Part shown: positions 14,168 through 20,300 of the stretch, piece by piece
Numbering within the stretch: the first letter of the stretch is position 1
Layout: each line of letters opens with the position of its first letter
NCBI GenBank assembly: GCA_019418625.1
Contig: DYBL01000022.1
Location: 1 to 24,012 of the forward strand
DNA: 24,012 nt
Reading direction: 5' to 3'
Source of the DNA: Clostridiales bacterium
Lineage (GTDB): Bacteria > Bacillota > Clostridia > Oscillospirales > Oscillospiraceae
The notes under the pieces: generated by a model
Database searches by the model: none
The model's input: the letters and a program-made list of their open reading frames with translations, nothing else
Told to the model about the DNA's origin: nothing
Position numbers and translations under genes: made by a program

Positions 14168-14731
14168 TCAGGTCGCCTCCTTCCATGCATGCTGTAATTT
14201 TTTCAGTGCCCGGGCGTATTTGGATAGCACCGTGGCCAGGGGGAGCTCCAAAAGTGCCGCGATCTCCCGGTGCTTGAGGCCGGTCAGAGCGTGGAGCGTG
14301 ACGATCTGCTGCTCTTCCTGACTCAGATCCTCCAGCAGCGCCGCCAGGGTCAGCCGGTCCTCGTGGGTGACGGCGGGCCGGTCTGCCAGCTGTTCCAGCC
14401 AGTCCTCTTCGCCCAGCGACTCAGTCCTTGCCCGCTGGCGCAGCCGGTCATAGGAGAGGTTGCGGGTGATGGTCATGAGCCAGGCCATGGCTTTTCCGTG
14501 GGAGTGATAGCTTCCCGCTGCCTGCCAGACCTGCAAAAGGGTGTCCTGCAGAACGTCCTCCGCGTCGTGGGCGTTTTTTAGGATGGATAGGGCAAAGCCG
14601 TAAACCGCGGGGCGGACCTTGTGATAGAGCTCGCCCAGCGCCTCTTGCTCGCCGGCGGCGATGCGGGCGATGCAGCTGTCCAGCAAGGCACCGTCCTGCG
14701 GAGCGGGCGATGCCACAGTCATGAAAAACAT
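14168..14731 (-). CDS. ECF-type RNA polymerase sigma factor
   Basis: The 187-residue protein shows sigma region 2 (ALGELYHKVRPAVYGFALSI through DAEDVLQDTLLQVWQ and AMAWLMTITRNLSYDRLR) and region 4 (LSQEEQQIVTLHALTGLKHREIAALLELPLATVLSKYARALKKL). Length and lack of regions 1 and 3 make it an ECF sigma factor, likely released in response to an envelope signal. GGAGG nine bases upstream supports ATG 14731. It is directly followed by the membrane anti-sigma gene, forming a self-contained signalling pair. Its -35/-10 targets cannot be deduced here. Confidence 0.92.
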   Translation of the reverse strand: MFFMTVASPAPQDGALLDSCIARIAAGEQEALGELYHKVRPAVYGFALSILKNAHDAEDVLQDTLLQVWQAAGSYHSHGKAMAWLMTITRNLSYDRLRQRARTESLGEEDWLEQLADRPAVTHEDRLTLAALLEDLSQEEQQIVTLHALTGLKHREIAALLELPLATVLSKYARALKKLQHAWKEAT

Positions 14732-14821
14732 GATGGCGTTCCTCCTGTTTCACCATTTTAACGGAGCAAAAAGCCGTTTTATTGCACGGCTCAGGCAAAA
14801 AATCTTTTTCCAGATGCACCC

Positions 14822-14850
14822 ATCATACCATGCCCGGGAGCCTGGGGCAA
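14822..14850 (-). promoter_or_regulatory. Promoter of the sigma/anti-sigma operon
   Basis: On the minus strand TTGCCC (complement of 14845-14850) and TATGAT (complement of 14822-14827) have a 17-bp spacer. This is a housekeeping-type promoter, about 90 bases before the sigma gene. Confidence 0.6.
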
Positions 14851-14879
14851 CGGAAAAGCGCGTGAAAAAACAGAAAAAC

Positions 14880-14896
14880 ACTTGACTTTGTCAAGT
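14880..14896. promoter_or_regulatory. BilQ (MarR) operator 1
   Basis: ACTTGACTTTGTCAAGT is a perfect 7-bp-arm palindrome that covers the -35 box of the bil promoter. Size and symmetry fit a MarR dimer site. Confidence 0.75.
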
Positions 14897-14910
14897 TTAT
14901 AATTTATACT
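14882..14910 (+). promoter_or_regulatory. Promoter of the bilQRS operon
   Basis: TTGACT (14882-14887) and TATACT (14905-14910) are 17 bp apart, 31 bases before the first ATG. Both boxes overlap MarR-type operators. Confidence 0.8.
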
Positions 14911-14924
14911 TGATAAAGTCAAGT
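14908..14924. promoter_or_regulatory. BilQ (MarR) operator 2
   Basis: ACTTGATAAAGTCAAGT repeats the arms of operator 1 with a one-base difference, 28 bp downstream. It overlaps the end of the -10 box and the transcription start. Confidence 0.75.
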
Positions 14925-14940
14925 GACGGAGGGGAACGCA

Positions 14941-15354
14941 ATGATGCAGACATTTGCCTATTATGCCACGGTGTTTTACAAGCGCTTTGCCGCCTACACG
15001 GCCGGCAGGCTCCAGGAGCTGGGACTGAATTTCGGCGCGCTGTTTTTGATATTGTATGTGGGGCGCCACCCGGACTGTACCCAGGCGGAGCTGACGGAGG
15101 CCCTGGGGCTGGACTGGGGCTATTCCCAGCGCAGCATCAAGCGGCTGGAGGAAGAGGGCTTTTTGTCCCGGGAGAAGGACGGAAGAGCCTTTCATCTCAC
15201 CTTGAGCCAGCGGGGGCAGGAGGCCTTTGCTGTCAGCCACCAGGTGTTCCACGACTGGGATGAGGCAGCTCTGGCGGCGCTGACGCCGGAGGAGCAGACG
15301 CAATTGCTGCATCTTTTGGGAAAAATCAAGCGGAAAGAAGCGAACGAGACCTGA
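14941..15354 (+). CDS. bilQ: MarR-family regulator of the bilirubin reductase operon
   Basis: The 137-residue protein is a winged-helix MarR regulator: an N-terminal dimer helix (QTFAYYATVFYKRFAAYTAGRLQELGL), a recognition region (CTQAELTEALGLDWGYSQRSIKRLEEEGFLSREKDGRAFHLTLSQRG) with the wing, and a C-terminal helix. It is the first gene before the OYE-type reductase and flavodoxin, the known position of bilQ. Two palindromes in its promoter suggest it represses its own operon and is released by a ligand, possibly a bile pigment; the ligand is inference. GGAGGGG precedes two adjacent ATGs (14941 and 14944). The first is used. Confidence 0.85.
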   Translation: MMQTFAYYATVFYKRFAAYTAGRLQELGLNFGALFLILYVGRHPDCTQAELTEALGLDWGYSQRSIKRLEEEGFLSREKDGRAFHLTLSQRGQEAFAVSHQVFHDWDEAALAALTPEEQTQLLHLLGKIKRKEANET

Positions 15355-16466
15355 TGTATGAGATTTTGAATACCCCGGTGAACTACGGGGGACTGGAACT
15401 GAAGAACCGGGTGATCTTTGCGCCCACCAGCCTGGGACTTCCCCAGGAGGAGCAGCTGGAGCGGCTGCGGGCCATTGCGGCAGGCGGCTGCGCCATGATC
15501 ATCATCGGGGATGTGCCGGTGGGCAGACACGGCTTTGGGCCGTCTCTTTATTCCAAAAAGGGATTTGCCTGGTATACCCGGCTCACCCGCGCCATCCATG
15601 CGGAGGGCTGCCTGGTCTGCGCGCAGCTGCACCAGTCGGACTCCAATGTGAAAGCCATGCTGAAATATGTGCCGGGGGTTTTGACCAAGCGCATCAGCAT
15701 GCAGGAGCTGCGGCCTCTTTTGAACCAGGAGGTGGGGCCCTACATCACCCGGATGCCTGCCCAGAAGGCGGCGGCCATTGCCGATTCCTTCGGGGAGGCG
15801 GCGGTGCTGGCCCAAAAGGCTGGCTTTGATATGGTGCAGGTCCACGGGGACCGGATGTGCGGCAGCTTCAGCTCTGCCGTCTATAATTTCCGGACGGACT
15901 GCTACGGCGGAGCCCCGGAAAACCGGGCACGCTTTGCGGTGGAGGCGGTGCGTGCCATCCGCCGCCGCCTGCCGGACCTGCCCATCGACTATAAGCTGGC
16001 GGTCCGCCAGGAGGAGCCCCACTACGGCAACGCCGGTGTGGTGGAAGCGGAGCTGCCCATCTTTGTGCCGCTGCTGGAGCAGGCGGGCGTTACCAGCTTC
16101 CACGTGACGCTGGCCAACCACGGCAGCCTTACGGATACGATCCCTCCGGCCAATCACCCGTATTTCCGCGGACAGGGCTGCTTTTTGAAGTATTGCGATC
16201 AGGTGCGCGCCCTGACAAAGCTGCCGGTTTGCGGTGTGGGCGGACTCAGTGACCCGGCATTCATCACCGAGCAGATCGCCGCCGGACGGATCGACTGCGC
16301 GGCCATGAGCCGCCAGCTCATTGCGGACCCGGCGTGGCCGGAGAAGGTCTTCTCCGGGCGGGAGAAGGAGATCCACCGCTGTGTGCGGTGCAACAAGGCG
16401 TGCCTGGGCGGCATGATGGCCCACCAGGGCGTCCACTGTATTTATGAAAGGAAGGCAACAGTATGA
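15354..16466 (+). CDS. bilR: Bilirubin reductase (short old-yellow-enzyme type)
   Basis: This enzyme reduces bilirubin towards urobilinogen in gut bacteria. The 370-residue protein is an FMN TIM barrel of the old yellow enzyme family (LKNRVIFAPTS near the N-terminus; PVCGVGGLSDPAF and AMSRQLIADPAWPEK in the phosphate-binding part). It has the motif HGDR at 164-167. Asp166 and Arg167 are, as I recall from the published BilR work, the positions that set bilirubin reductases apart from other family members. A four-cysteine cluster site (C343, C346, C350, C362; CX2CX3CX11C) is of the 2,4-dienoyl-CoA reductase type. No C-terminal NAD(P)H/FAD domain follows. The ATG overlaps the bilQ stop by one base. 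Without the HGDR motif and neighbours one would only call it an NADH:flavin oxidoreductase. Confidence 0.9.
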   Translation: MYEILNTPVNYGGLELKNRVIFAPTSLGLPQEEQLERLRAIAAGGCAMIIIGDVPVGRHGFGPSLYSKKGFAWYTRLTRAIHAEGCLVCAQLHQSDSNVKAMLKYVPGVLTKRISMQELRPLLNQEVGPYITRMPAQKAAAIADSFGEAAVLAQKAGFDMVQVHGDRMCGSFSSAVYNFRTDCYGGAPENRARFAVEAVRAIRRRLPDLPIDYKLAVRQEEPHYGNAGVVEAELPIFVPLLEQAGVTSFHVTLANHGSLTDTIPPANHPYFRGQGCFLKYCDQVRALTKLPVCGVGGLSDPAFITEQIAAGRIDCAAMSRQLIADPAWPEKVFSGREKEIHRCVRCNKACLGGMMAHQGVHCIYERKATV

Positions 16467-16951
16467 GTTACGCCGTTGTATTCAGCAGCAGGACCGGAAA
16501 TACGGAGCTTTTGGCAAAGGCCATACGGGAGGAACTGGGCGCAGAGGGATGTGTGTATTTCGGCGTGCCGGATGCTGCGGCCCTGGCGGCAGATACGCTC
16601 TATGTGGGCTTCTGGACCGACAAGGGCACCTGTGATGAGACCATCGCCGCATTTTTGCAGGGACTTGCGGGTAAGCGGGTGTTCTTGTTCGGCACCGCGG
16701 GCTTTGGCGGCGCCCGGGCGTATTTCGATCAGATCCTGGCGTCCGCGGCGAAAAACCTGCCGGAGGGCGCCGTGGAGATCGGACGCTTCATGTGCCAGGG
16801 AAAAATGCCGGAGGTGGTCCGGCAGCGGTATGAGGCCATGGAGGAGAGCCCTCGCCGGCAGGCCATGCTGGAAAATTTCGACCAAGCCCGCAGCCATCCC
16901 GACGCGGCAGATCTGGAGCGTGCCCGTGCTGCTGTGGCAGTGGCGCGGTAA
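16463..16951 (+). CDS. bilS: Flavodoxin-like protein of the bilirubin reductase operon
   Basis: The 162-residue protein has a flavodoxin fold. The N-terminal strand and phosphate loop are AVVFSSRTGNTELLAKAI, with TGNT as the FMN phosphate site; LYVGFWTDKG and VFLFGTAGFGG follow at the usual flavin-contact loops. Encoded directly after bilR with an ATGA overlap and the ribosome site GAAAGGAAGG, it occupies the bilS position. It probably carries electrons to BilR, which lacks its own NAD(P)H-binding domain, or supports its maturation. Its electron source is not visible in the window. The terminator follows immediately after the stop. Confidence 0.86.
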   Translation: MSYAVVFSSRTGNTELLAKAIREELGAEGCVYFGVPDAAALAADTLYVGFWTDKGTCDETIAAFLQGLAGKRVFLFGTAGFGGARAYFDQILASAAKNLPEGAVEIGRFMCQGKMPEVVRQRYEAMEESPRRQAMLENFDQARSHPDAADLERARAAVAVAR

Positions 16952-16983
16952 AAAAAGACACGGCTTTCGCCGTGCCTTTTTTA
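16951..16983. terminator. Bidirectional terminator after bilS
   Basis: Stem CACGGC/GCCGTG around TTTC is flanked by an A-run (16949-16956) and a T-run (16977-16982). It separates bilS from the convergent LysR gene. Confidence 0.88.
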
Positions 16984-16989
16984 TGTGCT

Positions 16990-17877
16990 TCATGGGGCTG
17001 CTTCCCGGCAAAGGCGGATGAAGCATTCCATCAGCGGGCTGAGCCATTTGCTTTTGTGGTGGGCGCACACCGCGGAGATGGTGGTGCCGGCCAGGGCGGT
17101 GGGGATCTCCATGAGCTCTCCGGAGGCCAGCTCCTCTGCTGCGGCGAATACGGGGAGGAATGAGATGCCCACATTGCTTTTTACCAGGCTTTTGATGGTG
17201 GGGATGCTCCAAAGCTCGATGGTATGCTCCAGTCGGATGTCCCGGGTGCGCAGGTACTCTTCAAAGATCTGGCGGAAGATACAGTTGGGCTCGTTGATGA
17301 TAAAGGGAACGGGGATGGTCTGATCCGGTGTGATGAAATCCGGGCAGTGCCGCTTTGTCTCCGGTGAAGCTACCAGTGCCAGCGGATACGTCCCCATATC
17401 ATAGGTGATGAGGGCGGAGCCAAAGCCGCCCACATCCTCGTAAAATACGCCCAGATCCAGTGTGCCCTCCAGCAGTTCGTTGCGGATGTCATAGCAGTTC
17501 ATGGAGCGCAGGTGCAGCTGTGCCTGGGGAGCCGCCTGGTGAAACGCTTTCAAAACAGGTCCCATGCGATAGCAAAGCAGCGTCTCGCCTACACCTACAC
17601 GAAGCGTGCCCCGGCATGCAGTCAGATCGTCTTCAAAGGAATGGAGCTTTTCCAGTGACTCCAGTACGTCATCTACGTAGGGGACCAGCAGTGCGCCTGC
17701 CTGGGTCAAAGACATGCTGCGCCCCAGCTTTTCAAAGAGGGGGACTGCCAGCTCCCGCTCCAGCTGTCCCATCTGGAAGGTGATGGCAGATTGAGTGTAG
17801 TTGAGCTGCTGGGCTGCCTTTGCGAAGCTGCCCGTTTCCACCACCGTACGGAAAGTGTGCAGATATTTCAGTTCCAT
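16990..17877 (-). CDS. LysR-family transcriptional regulator
   Basis: The 295-residue protein has a typical LysR winged HTH at 1-60 (LKYLHTFRTVVETGSFAKAAQQLNYTQSAITFQMGQLEREL, then LFEKLGRSMSLTQAG) and a C-terminal effector-binding domain starting near 92 (GTLRVGVGETLLCYRMGPVL). It has full family length. It is divergent from the two GNAT genes, with both promoters interlocked in the intergenic region. By the usual LysR rule it would control its own gene and the GNATs. It converges on bilS with a shared terminator, so control of bil genes is less likely. AGGAGA precedes the ATG. Confidence 0.93.
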   Translation of the reverse strand: MELKYLHTFRTVVETGSFAKAAQQLNYTQSAITFQMGQLERELAVPLFEKLGRSMSLTQAGALLVPYVDDVLESLEKLHSFEDDLTACRGTLRVGVGETLLCYRMGPVLKAFHQAAPQAQLHLRSMNCYDIRNELLEGTLDLGVFYEDVGGFGSALITYDMGTYPLALVASPETKRHCPDFITPDQTIPVPFIINEPNCIFRQIFEEYLRTRDIRLEHTIELWSIPTIKSLVKSNVGISFLPVFAAAEELASGELMEIPTALAGTTISAVCAHHKSKWLSPLMECFIRLCREAAP

Positions 17878-17930
17878 GTCCGTCTCCTGATACTTAAAAA
17901 AGATTGAAGCGTCTCTTTAAAAAGCTGAAA

Positions 17931-17959
17931 TTGTTTTAACCTTTCTTTGATGCTATTGT
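17931..17959 (+). promoter_or_regulatory. Promoter of the GNAT gene pair
   Basis: TTGTTT (17931-17936) and TATTGT (17954-17959) are 17 bp apart on the plus strand. The -10 box is the same DNA as the -10 of the opposite LysR promoter. Confidence 0.5.
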
Positions 17960-17983
17960 ATGGGAAAACAATGGCGCGCGCAA
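17955..17983 (-). promoter_or_regulatory. Promoter of the LysR gene
   Basis: On the minus strand TTGCGC (complement of 17978-17983), a 17-bp spacer and TACAAT (complement of 17955-17960) face the plus-strand promoter and share its -10 region. Confidence 0.55.
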
Positions 17984-18023
17984 GGGCCTGTGAAGGAAGC
18001 GGCGCGGGCAGAAGGAGAGAAGT

Positions 18024-18527
18024 ATGATCAGCTTGGACCTGGCGGTTATGGAGGAACTTGCGGACTGCTATAAAGCGGTGGACAGCGGGCGGGCATTCCA
18101 GCGGGAGCAGGGCTTTGTCCAGTGGACGGAGGAGTATCCCAATCTGGAAACCCTCCGGTCGGATATCACGTGCGGGAAGGGCTACGCGGTCAAGGCGGAC
18201 GGTGCGGTGGCGGGGTATCTGTGCATTGACTTTGATGGAGAGCCGGCCTATGATACCATTGACGGCGCATGGAGAACGAAAGGACCCTATGCAGTGGTCC
18301 ATCGGATGGCGTTTGACCGGGTCTTTCGCGGCATGGGACTGGCACATGCCACATTTTCCCGGATCGAGGCCCTGTGCGGGGCGCGAGGCGTGAGGAACAT
18401 CCGGGTGGACACGGATTTCCCCAATCTTCGCATGCAGCATGTGCTGGAGAAAAACGGCTTTGTCCGCTGCGGCGTGGTGGTGTTTCAGGGAAGCGGAAAG
18501 ATCGCCTACGACAAGATCCTGACGTGA
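18024..18527 (+). CDS. GNAT-family N-acetyltransferase (tandem copy 1)
   Basis: The 167-residue protein fits the GNAT fold. A central beta strand (GYLCIDFDGEPAY) is followed by VVHRMAFDRVFRGMGLAHATF, where the R/Q-x-x-G-x-G/A acetyl-CoA loop appears as FRGMGLA. Strand VRNIRVDTD and the C-terminal NLRMQHVLEKNGFVRCGVV hairpin come next. Such proteins acetylate small molecules or protein N-termini; the substrate is unknown. AAGGAG precedes the ATG. It is 34 bases ahead of a close paralogue, with which it shares long identical stretches. Confidence 0.9.
   Translation: MISLDLAVMEELADCYKAVDSGRAFQREQGFVQWTEEYPNLETLRSDITCGKGYAVKADGAVAGYLCIDFDGEPAYDTIDGAWRTKGPYAVVHRMAFDRVFRGMGLAHATFSRIEALCGARGVRNIRVDTDFPNLRMQHVLEKNGFVRCGVVVFQGSGKIAYDKILT
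18429..18460 (+). repeat. 32-bp exact repeat shared by the two GNAT genes (copy 1)
   Basis: These 32 bases recur exactly at 18967-18998, including identical synonymous codons. This indicates fairly recent duplication or gene conversion between the two tandem GNAT genes. Confidence 0.85.
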
Positions 18528-18561
18528 AGCGGCGGACGATATAAATAAGGAGGCGCGGCGC

Positions 18562-19065
18562 ATGAATACACTGGAGCTGGCTAAACCGGAAGAAGCGGCA
18601 GTGTGCTATGGGATCATCGAGGACGGCCGGGTATTCCAGCAGGAACAGGGCTTCGTCCAGTGGACGAAAAGCTATCCCAGTCTGGATGCGATCCGGCAGG
18701 ATATCCGCGCCGGAGACGGCTATCTCATCCGGGTGGACGGGGAGACCGCCGGATATGTGAGCGTAGGATTTGATGGAGAGCCGGCTTATGATACCATTGC
18801 GGGGCGGTGGCATACGGAGGAGCCGTACGCGGTCATCCACCGGATGGCGTTTGCCCGGCGGTTCCAGGGAACGGGGCTTTCCGGGGCGGCCTTTGAACTG
18901 ATCGGCAGGCTGTGCCGGAGCAAGAGAGTGCGAAGCATCCGCATCAATACGGCCCCGCCCAACCTGCGCATGCAGCATGTGCTGGAGAAAAACGGCTTCG
19001 TCCGGTGTGGCGTGATCATATTCCAGGGGAGCGAAAAAATTGCCTACGACAAAACGCTGCCATGA
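18562..19065 (+). CDS. GNAT-family N-acetyltransferase (tandem copy 2)
   Basis: This 167-residue paralogue of the preceding gene has the same length and layout: EQGFVQWTKSYPSLDAIRQDI, GYVSVGFDGEPAYDTI, the acetyl-CoA loop FQGTGLSG, and the C-terminal LRMQHVLEKNGFVRCGVIIFQG segment. It keeps all GNAT elements, so both copies look functional. Divergence is greatest in the N-terminal third and around strand 4, where substrate contacts usually lie. AAGGAGG precedes the ATG, and a strong terminator follows. Confidence 0.9.
   Translation: MNTLELAKPEEAAVCYGIIEDGRVFQQEQGFVQWTKSYPSLDAIRQDIRAGDGYLIRVDGETAGYVSVGFDGEPAYDTIAGRWHTEEPYAVIHRMAFARRFQGTGLSGAAFELIGRLCRSKRVRSIRINTAPPNLRMQHVLEKNGFVRCGVIIFQGSEKIAYDKTLP
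18967..18998 (+). repeat. 32-bp exact repeat shared by the two GNAT genes (copy 2)
   Basis: This is the partner of 18429-18460. A second near-identical stretch surrounds the codons for FDGEPAYDTI in both genes. Confidence 0.85.
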
Positions 19066-19094
19066 ACACAACGTCCTGCAAGTAAAGATAAAAG

Positions 19095-19139
19095 AAGAGC
19101 CGGTGTAAACCAAATGATTTGGTTTACACCGGCTCTTTT
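19095..19139 (+). terminator. Long terminator hairpin after the GNAT pair
   Basis: A perfect 20-bp stem (19095-19114 with 19118-19137, loop TGA) ends in TTTT. It is the last feature before the tRNA fragment and the change to A/T-richer DNA. Confidence 0.93.
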
Positions 19140-19140
19140 C

Positions 19141-19185
19141 TGGCACCCCCGACCAGATTCTAACTGGTGGCCTACCGCTTAGGAG
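19141..19185 (-). pseudogene. 3' half of tRNA-Arg(CCT): likely attachment-site remnant
   Basis: On the minus strand this reads as the 3' half of a tRNA: anticodon loop CTCCTAA (19179-19185), stem strand GCGGT, variable AGGCC, T-arm ACCAG-TTAGAAT-CTGGT (19152-19168), acceptor strand CGGGGGT, discriminator G and CCA. The 5' stem partner (expected ACCGC) is absent; CCAAA stands there instead, and no D-arm follows. The T-loop has A where C is invariant. Loss of everything 5' of the anticodon loop is what integration by a tyrosine recombinase leaves at the far end of an element. The intact tRNA would lie at the other end, outside this window. Confidence 0.65.
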
Positions 19186-19413
19186 TTTGGCGTGACCAGT
19201 GATGTACGGACCGGATGTAACTTCCCATTATTTCTCTTTCAAAACATATCTCTGGGTACAAGGTTTTTGTGATGAAACTTGCACAAAAGGCCGCATCATG
19301 ACGCGCTTTTTAAGGCGTCCTATTAGCAAATTCTTAGCAAGAATCAGCTTGGATGCAGTGCCACGCTTCTCACTTCAAGCCTTGTTGACCGAGCAAACCA
19401 TGGAGGTTTAACA
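19186..19413. other. Element-end DNA with direct repeats, no gene seen
   Basis: This stretch between the tRNA fragment and the excisionase-like gene contains no convincing open frame. It holds two TTAGCAA copies 11 bp apart (19323-19329 and 19334-19340), one helical turn, as in recombinase or excisionase arm sites. Confidence 0.4.
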
Positions 19414-19611
19414 ATGGAAAATCATGAAAAGCGTCTGCTGCCGGAAGCGCGCACTTACACCGTAGAAGATGTGGCTGCCATGCTCAACATTGGGCGCACA
19501 TCGGCATATACACTAGTCAAGGAAGGTCACTTCAAAACCGTGCGTATTGGTACGGCAATTCGCATTTCCAAAAAATCGTTTGACGAGTGGCTGGAGAAGT
19601 TGGAGTTATAA
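19414..19611 (+). CDS. Excisionase-like small HTH protein
   Basis: The 65-residue protein has the winged-helix form of Xis/MerR-like helix-turn-helix domains: YTVEDVAAMLNIGRTSAYTL, VKEGHFKTVRIG, then IRISKKSFDEWLEKL. Proteins like this direct excision of Tn916-type elements and some phages, and normally lie just before an integrase gene. Here no integrase follows; a terminator comes 20 bases after the stop. It lies 230 bases from the tRNA-Arg fragment, as expected for an element end. GGAGG precedes ATG 19414. A role as an ordinary small regulator is possible. Confidence 0.8.
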   Translation: MENHEKRLLPEARTYTVEDVAAMLNIGRTSAYTLVKEGHFKTVRIGTAIRISKKSFDEWLEKLEL

Positions 19612-19630
19612 AGCAAATCGTTGAATATTC

Positions 19631-19668
19631 AAAGGGCCGCCGTAGCCTCAAAACTACGACGGCCTTTT
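19631..19668. terminator. Bidirectional terminator between xis-like gene and toxin gene
   Basis: An 11-bp stem with one mismatch (GGCCGCCGTAG with CTACGACGGCC) is flanked by AAA on the left and TTTT on the right. Confidence 0.82.
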
Positions 19669-19676
19669 CCTATCGG

Positions 19677-19967
19677 TTACGTTCCAAACAAATCACTATG
19701 GGTCCCTGTACGGGTCATGGTCAGTACCAGGACATCGTCCTCAACCCGGTAGACCAAGAGCCAATCGGGCAGGATGTGACATTCTCGATGGCCGACCCAG
19801 TTGCCGGTAAGTGCGTGATCTTTATTCTTTTCTGGTAGAGATTGTCCCGCAGCCAAAAGAGCAACGATCTGTTCCAGCAATTCGATTTTTAAGCCACGCT
19901 TGATTGCCAGCTTGTAGTCCTTTCGGAATTGCGTGGTGAACTTGACCACATATTTTGTCTGGCTCAT
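19677..19967 (-). CDS. yafQ: Type II toxin, YafQ/RelE family
   Basis: The 96-residue protein has the RelE-fold pattern of YafQ toxins: YVVKFTTQFRKDYKLAIKRG, then a helical region, WVGHRECHILPDWLLVYRVEDDVLVLTMTRTGTHSDLF. YafQ is a ribosome-dependent mRNA endonuclease; the histidines in GHRECH and near the C-terminus (GTHSDLF) are those used in the family. It overlaps the DinJ-like antitoxin stop by four bases (ATGA), so synthesis is coupled. Both lie in the putative element remnant, where such a pair could favour retention of the DNA. Confidence 0.92.
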   Translation of the reverse strand: MSQTKYVVKFTTQFRKDYKLAIKRGLKIELLEQIVALLAAGQSLPEKNKDHALTGNWVGHRECHILPDWLLVYRVEDDVLVLTMTRTGTHSDLFGT

Positions 19968-20242
19968 TTCTTCAAATCCGCAAACATCTCATCCATATCG
20001 GTGTACCCCTTTACAGACGGATCCTTTGCAATCCTTTCCGCCTCCAGCATGGCAGCAATCGTTTCCTTGTTGGGCTGATTCAAATTGATCTCAAAAGGAA
20101 TCCCGCCCTCCCGAAGAGACTGCCGGACAAAGATGTTGAATGCGGTGGACAGGTTCATGCCGAGTTCAGCAAACAGCGCATCAGCCTGTGCTTTCAGTTC
20201 GGAATCCATACGAATACTAATATTGGTGGTAGAACCGGCCAT
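19964..20242 (-). CDS. dinJ: Type II antitoxin, DinJ/RelB family
   Basis: The 92-residue protein begins with the ribbon-helix-helix motif TNISIRMDSELKAQADALFAELGMNLSTAFNIFVRQSL, characteristic of DinJ/RelB antitoxins. It then has a toxin-binding C-terminal half (FEINLNQPNKETIAAMLEAERI...). It neutralises the YafQ-like toxin and, as a dimer, should bind the dyad at the promoter. A strong ribosome site (AAGGAGA) precedes ATG 20242. Confidence 0.93.
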   Translation of the reverse strand: MAGSTTNISIRMDSELKAQADALFAELGMNLSTAFNIFVRQSLREGGIPFEINLNQPNKETIAAMLEAERIAKDPSVKGYTDMDEMFADLKK

Positions 20243-20261
20243 AGAATCATCTCCTTCCTAT

Positions 20262-20282
20262 TGGCACTTTTATTATATGCCA
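20262..20282. promoter_or_regulatory. Operator of the dinJ-yafQ pair
   Basis: The dyad TGGCA-N11-TGCCA straddles the -10 box. A direct repeat TGCACGAA (20285-20292 and 20306-20313, 21 bp apart) lies next to it. Both are plausible antitoxin-complex sites. Confidence 0.55.
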
Positions 20283-20300
20283 CTTGCACGAAGAAAACAA
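20272..20300 (-). promoter_or_regulatory. Promoter of the dinJ-yafQ pair
   Basis: On the minus strand TTGTTT (complement of 20295-20300), a 17-bp spacer and a perfect TATAAT (complement of 20272-20277). Confidence 0.8.

Noticed and set aside
13227..14321. A 364-codon plus-strand frame opposite the anti-sigma gene
   Set aside because: It is antisense to the sigma/anti-sigma genes, whose domains are recognisable; no promoter or family match.
19141..19185. A functional tRNA gene
   Set aside because: There is no 5' acceptor strand, D-arm or 5' anticodon stem, and the T-loop has lost an invariant C.
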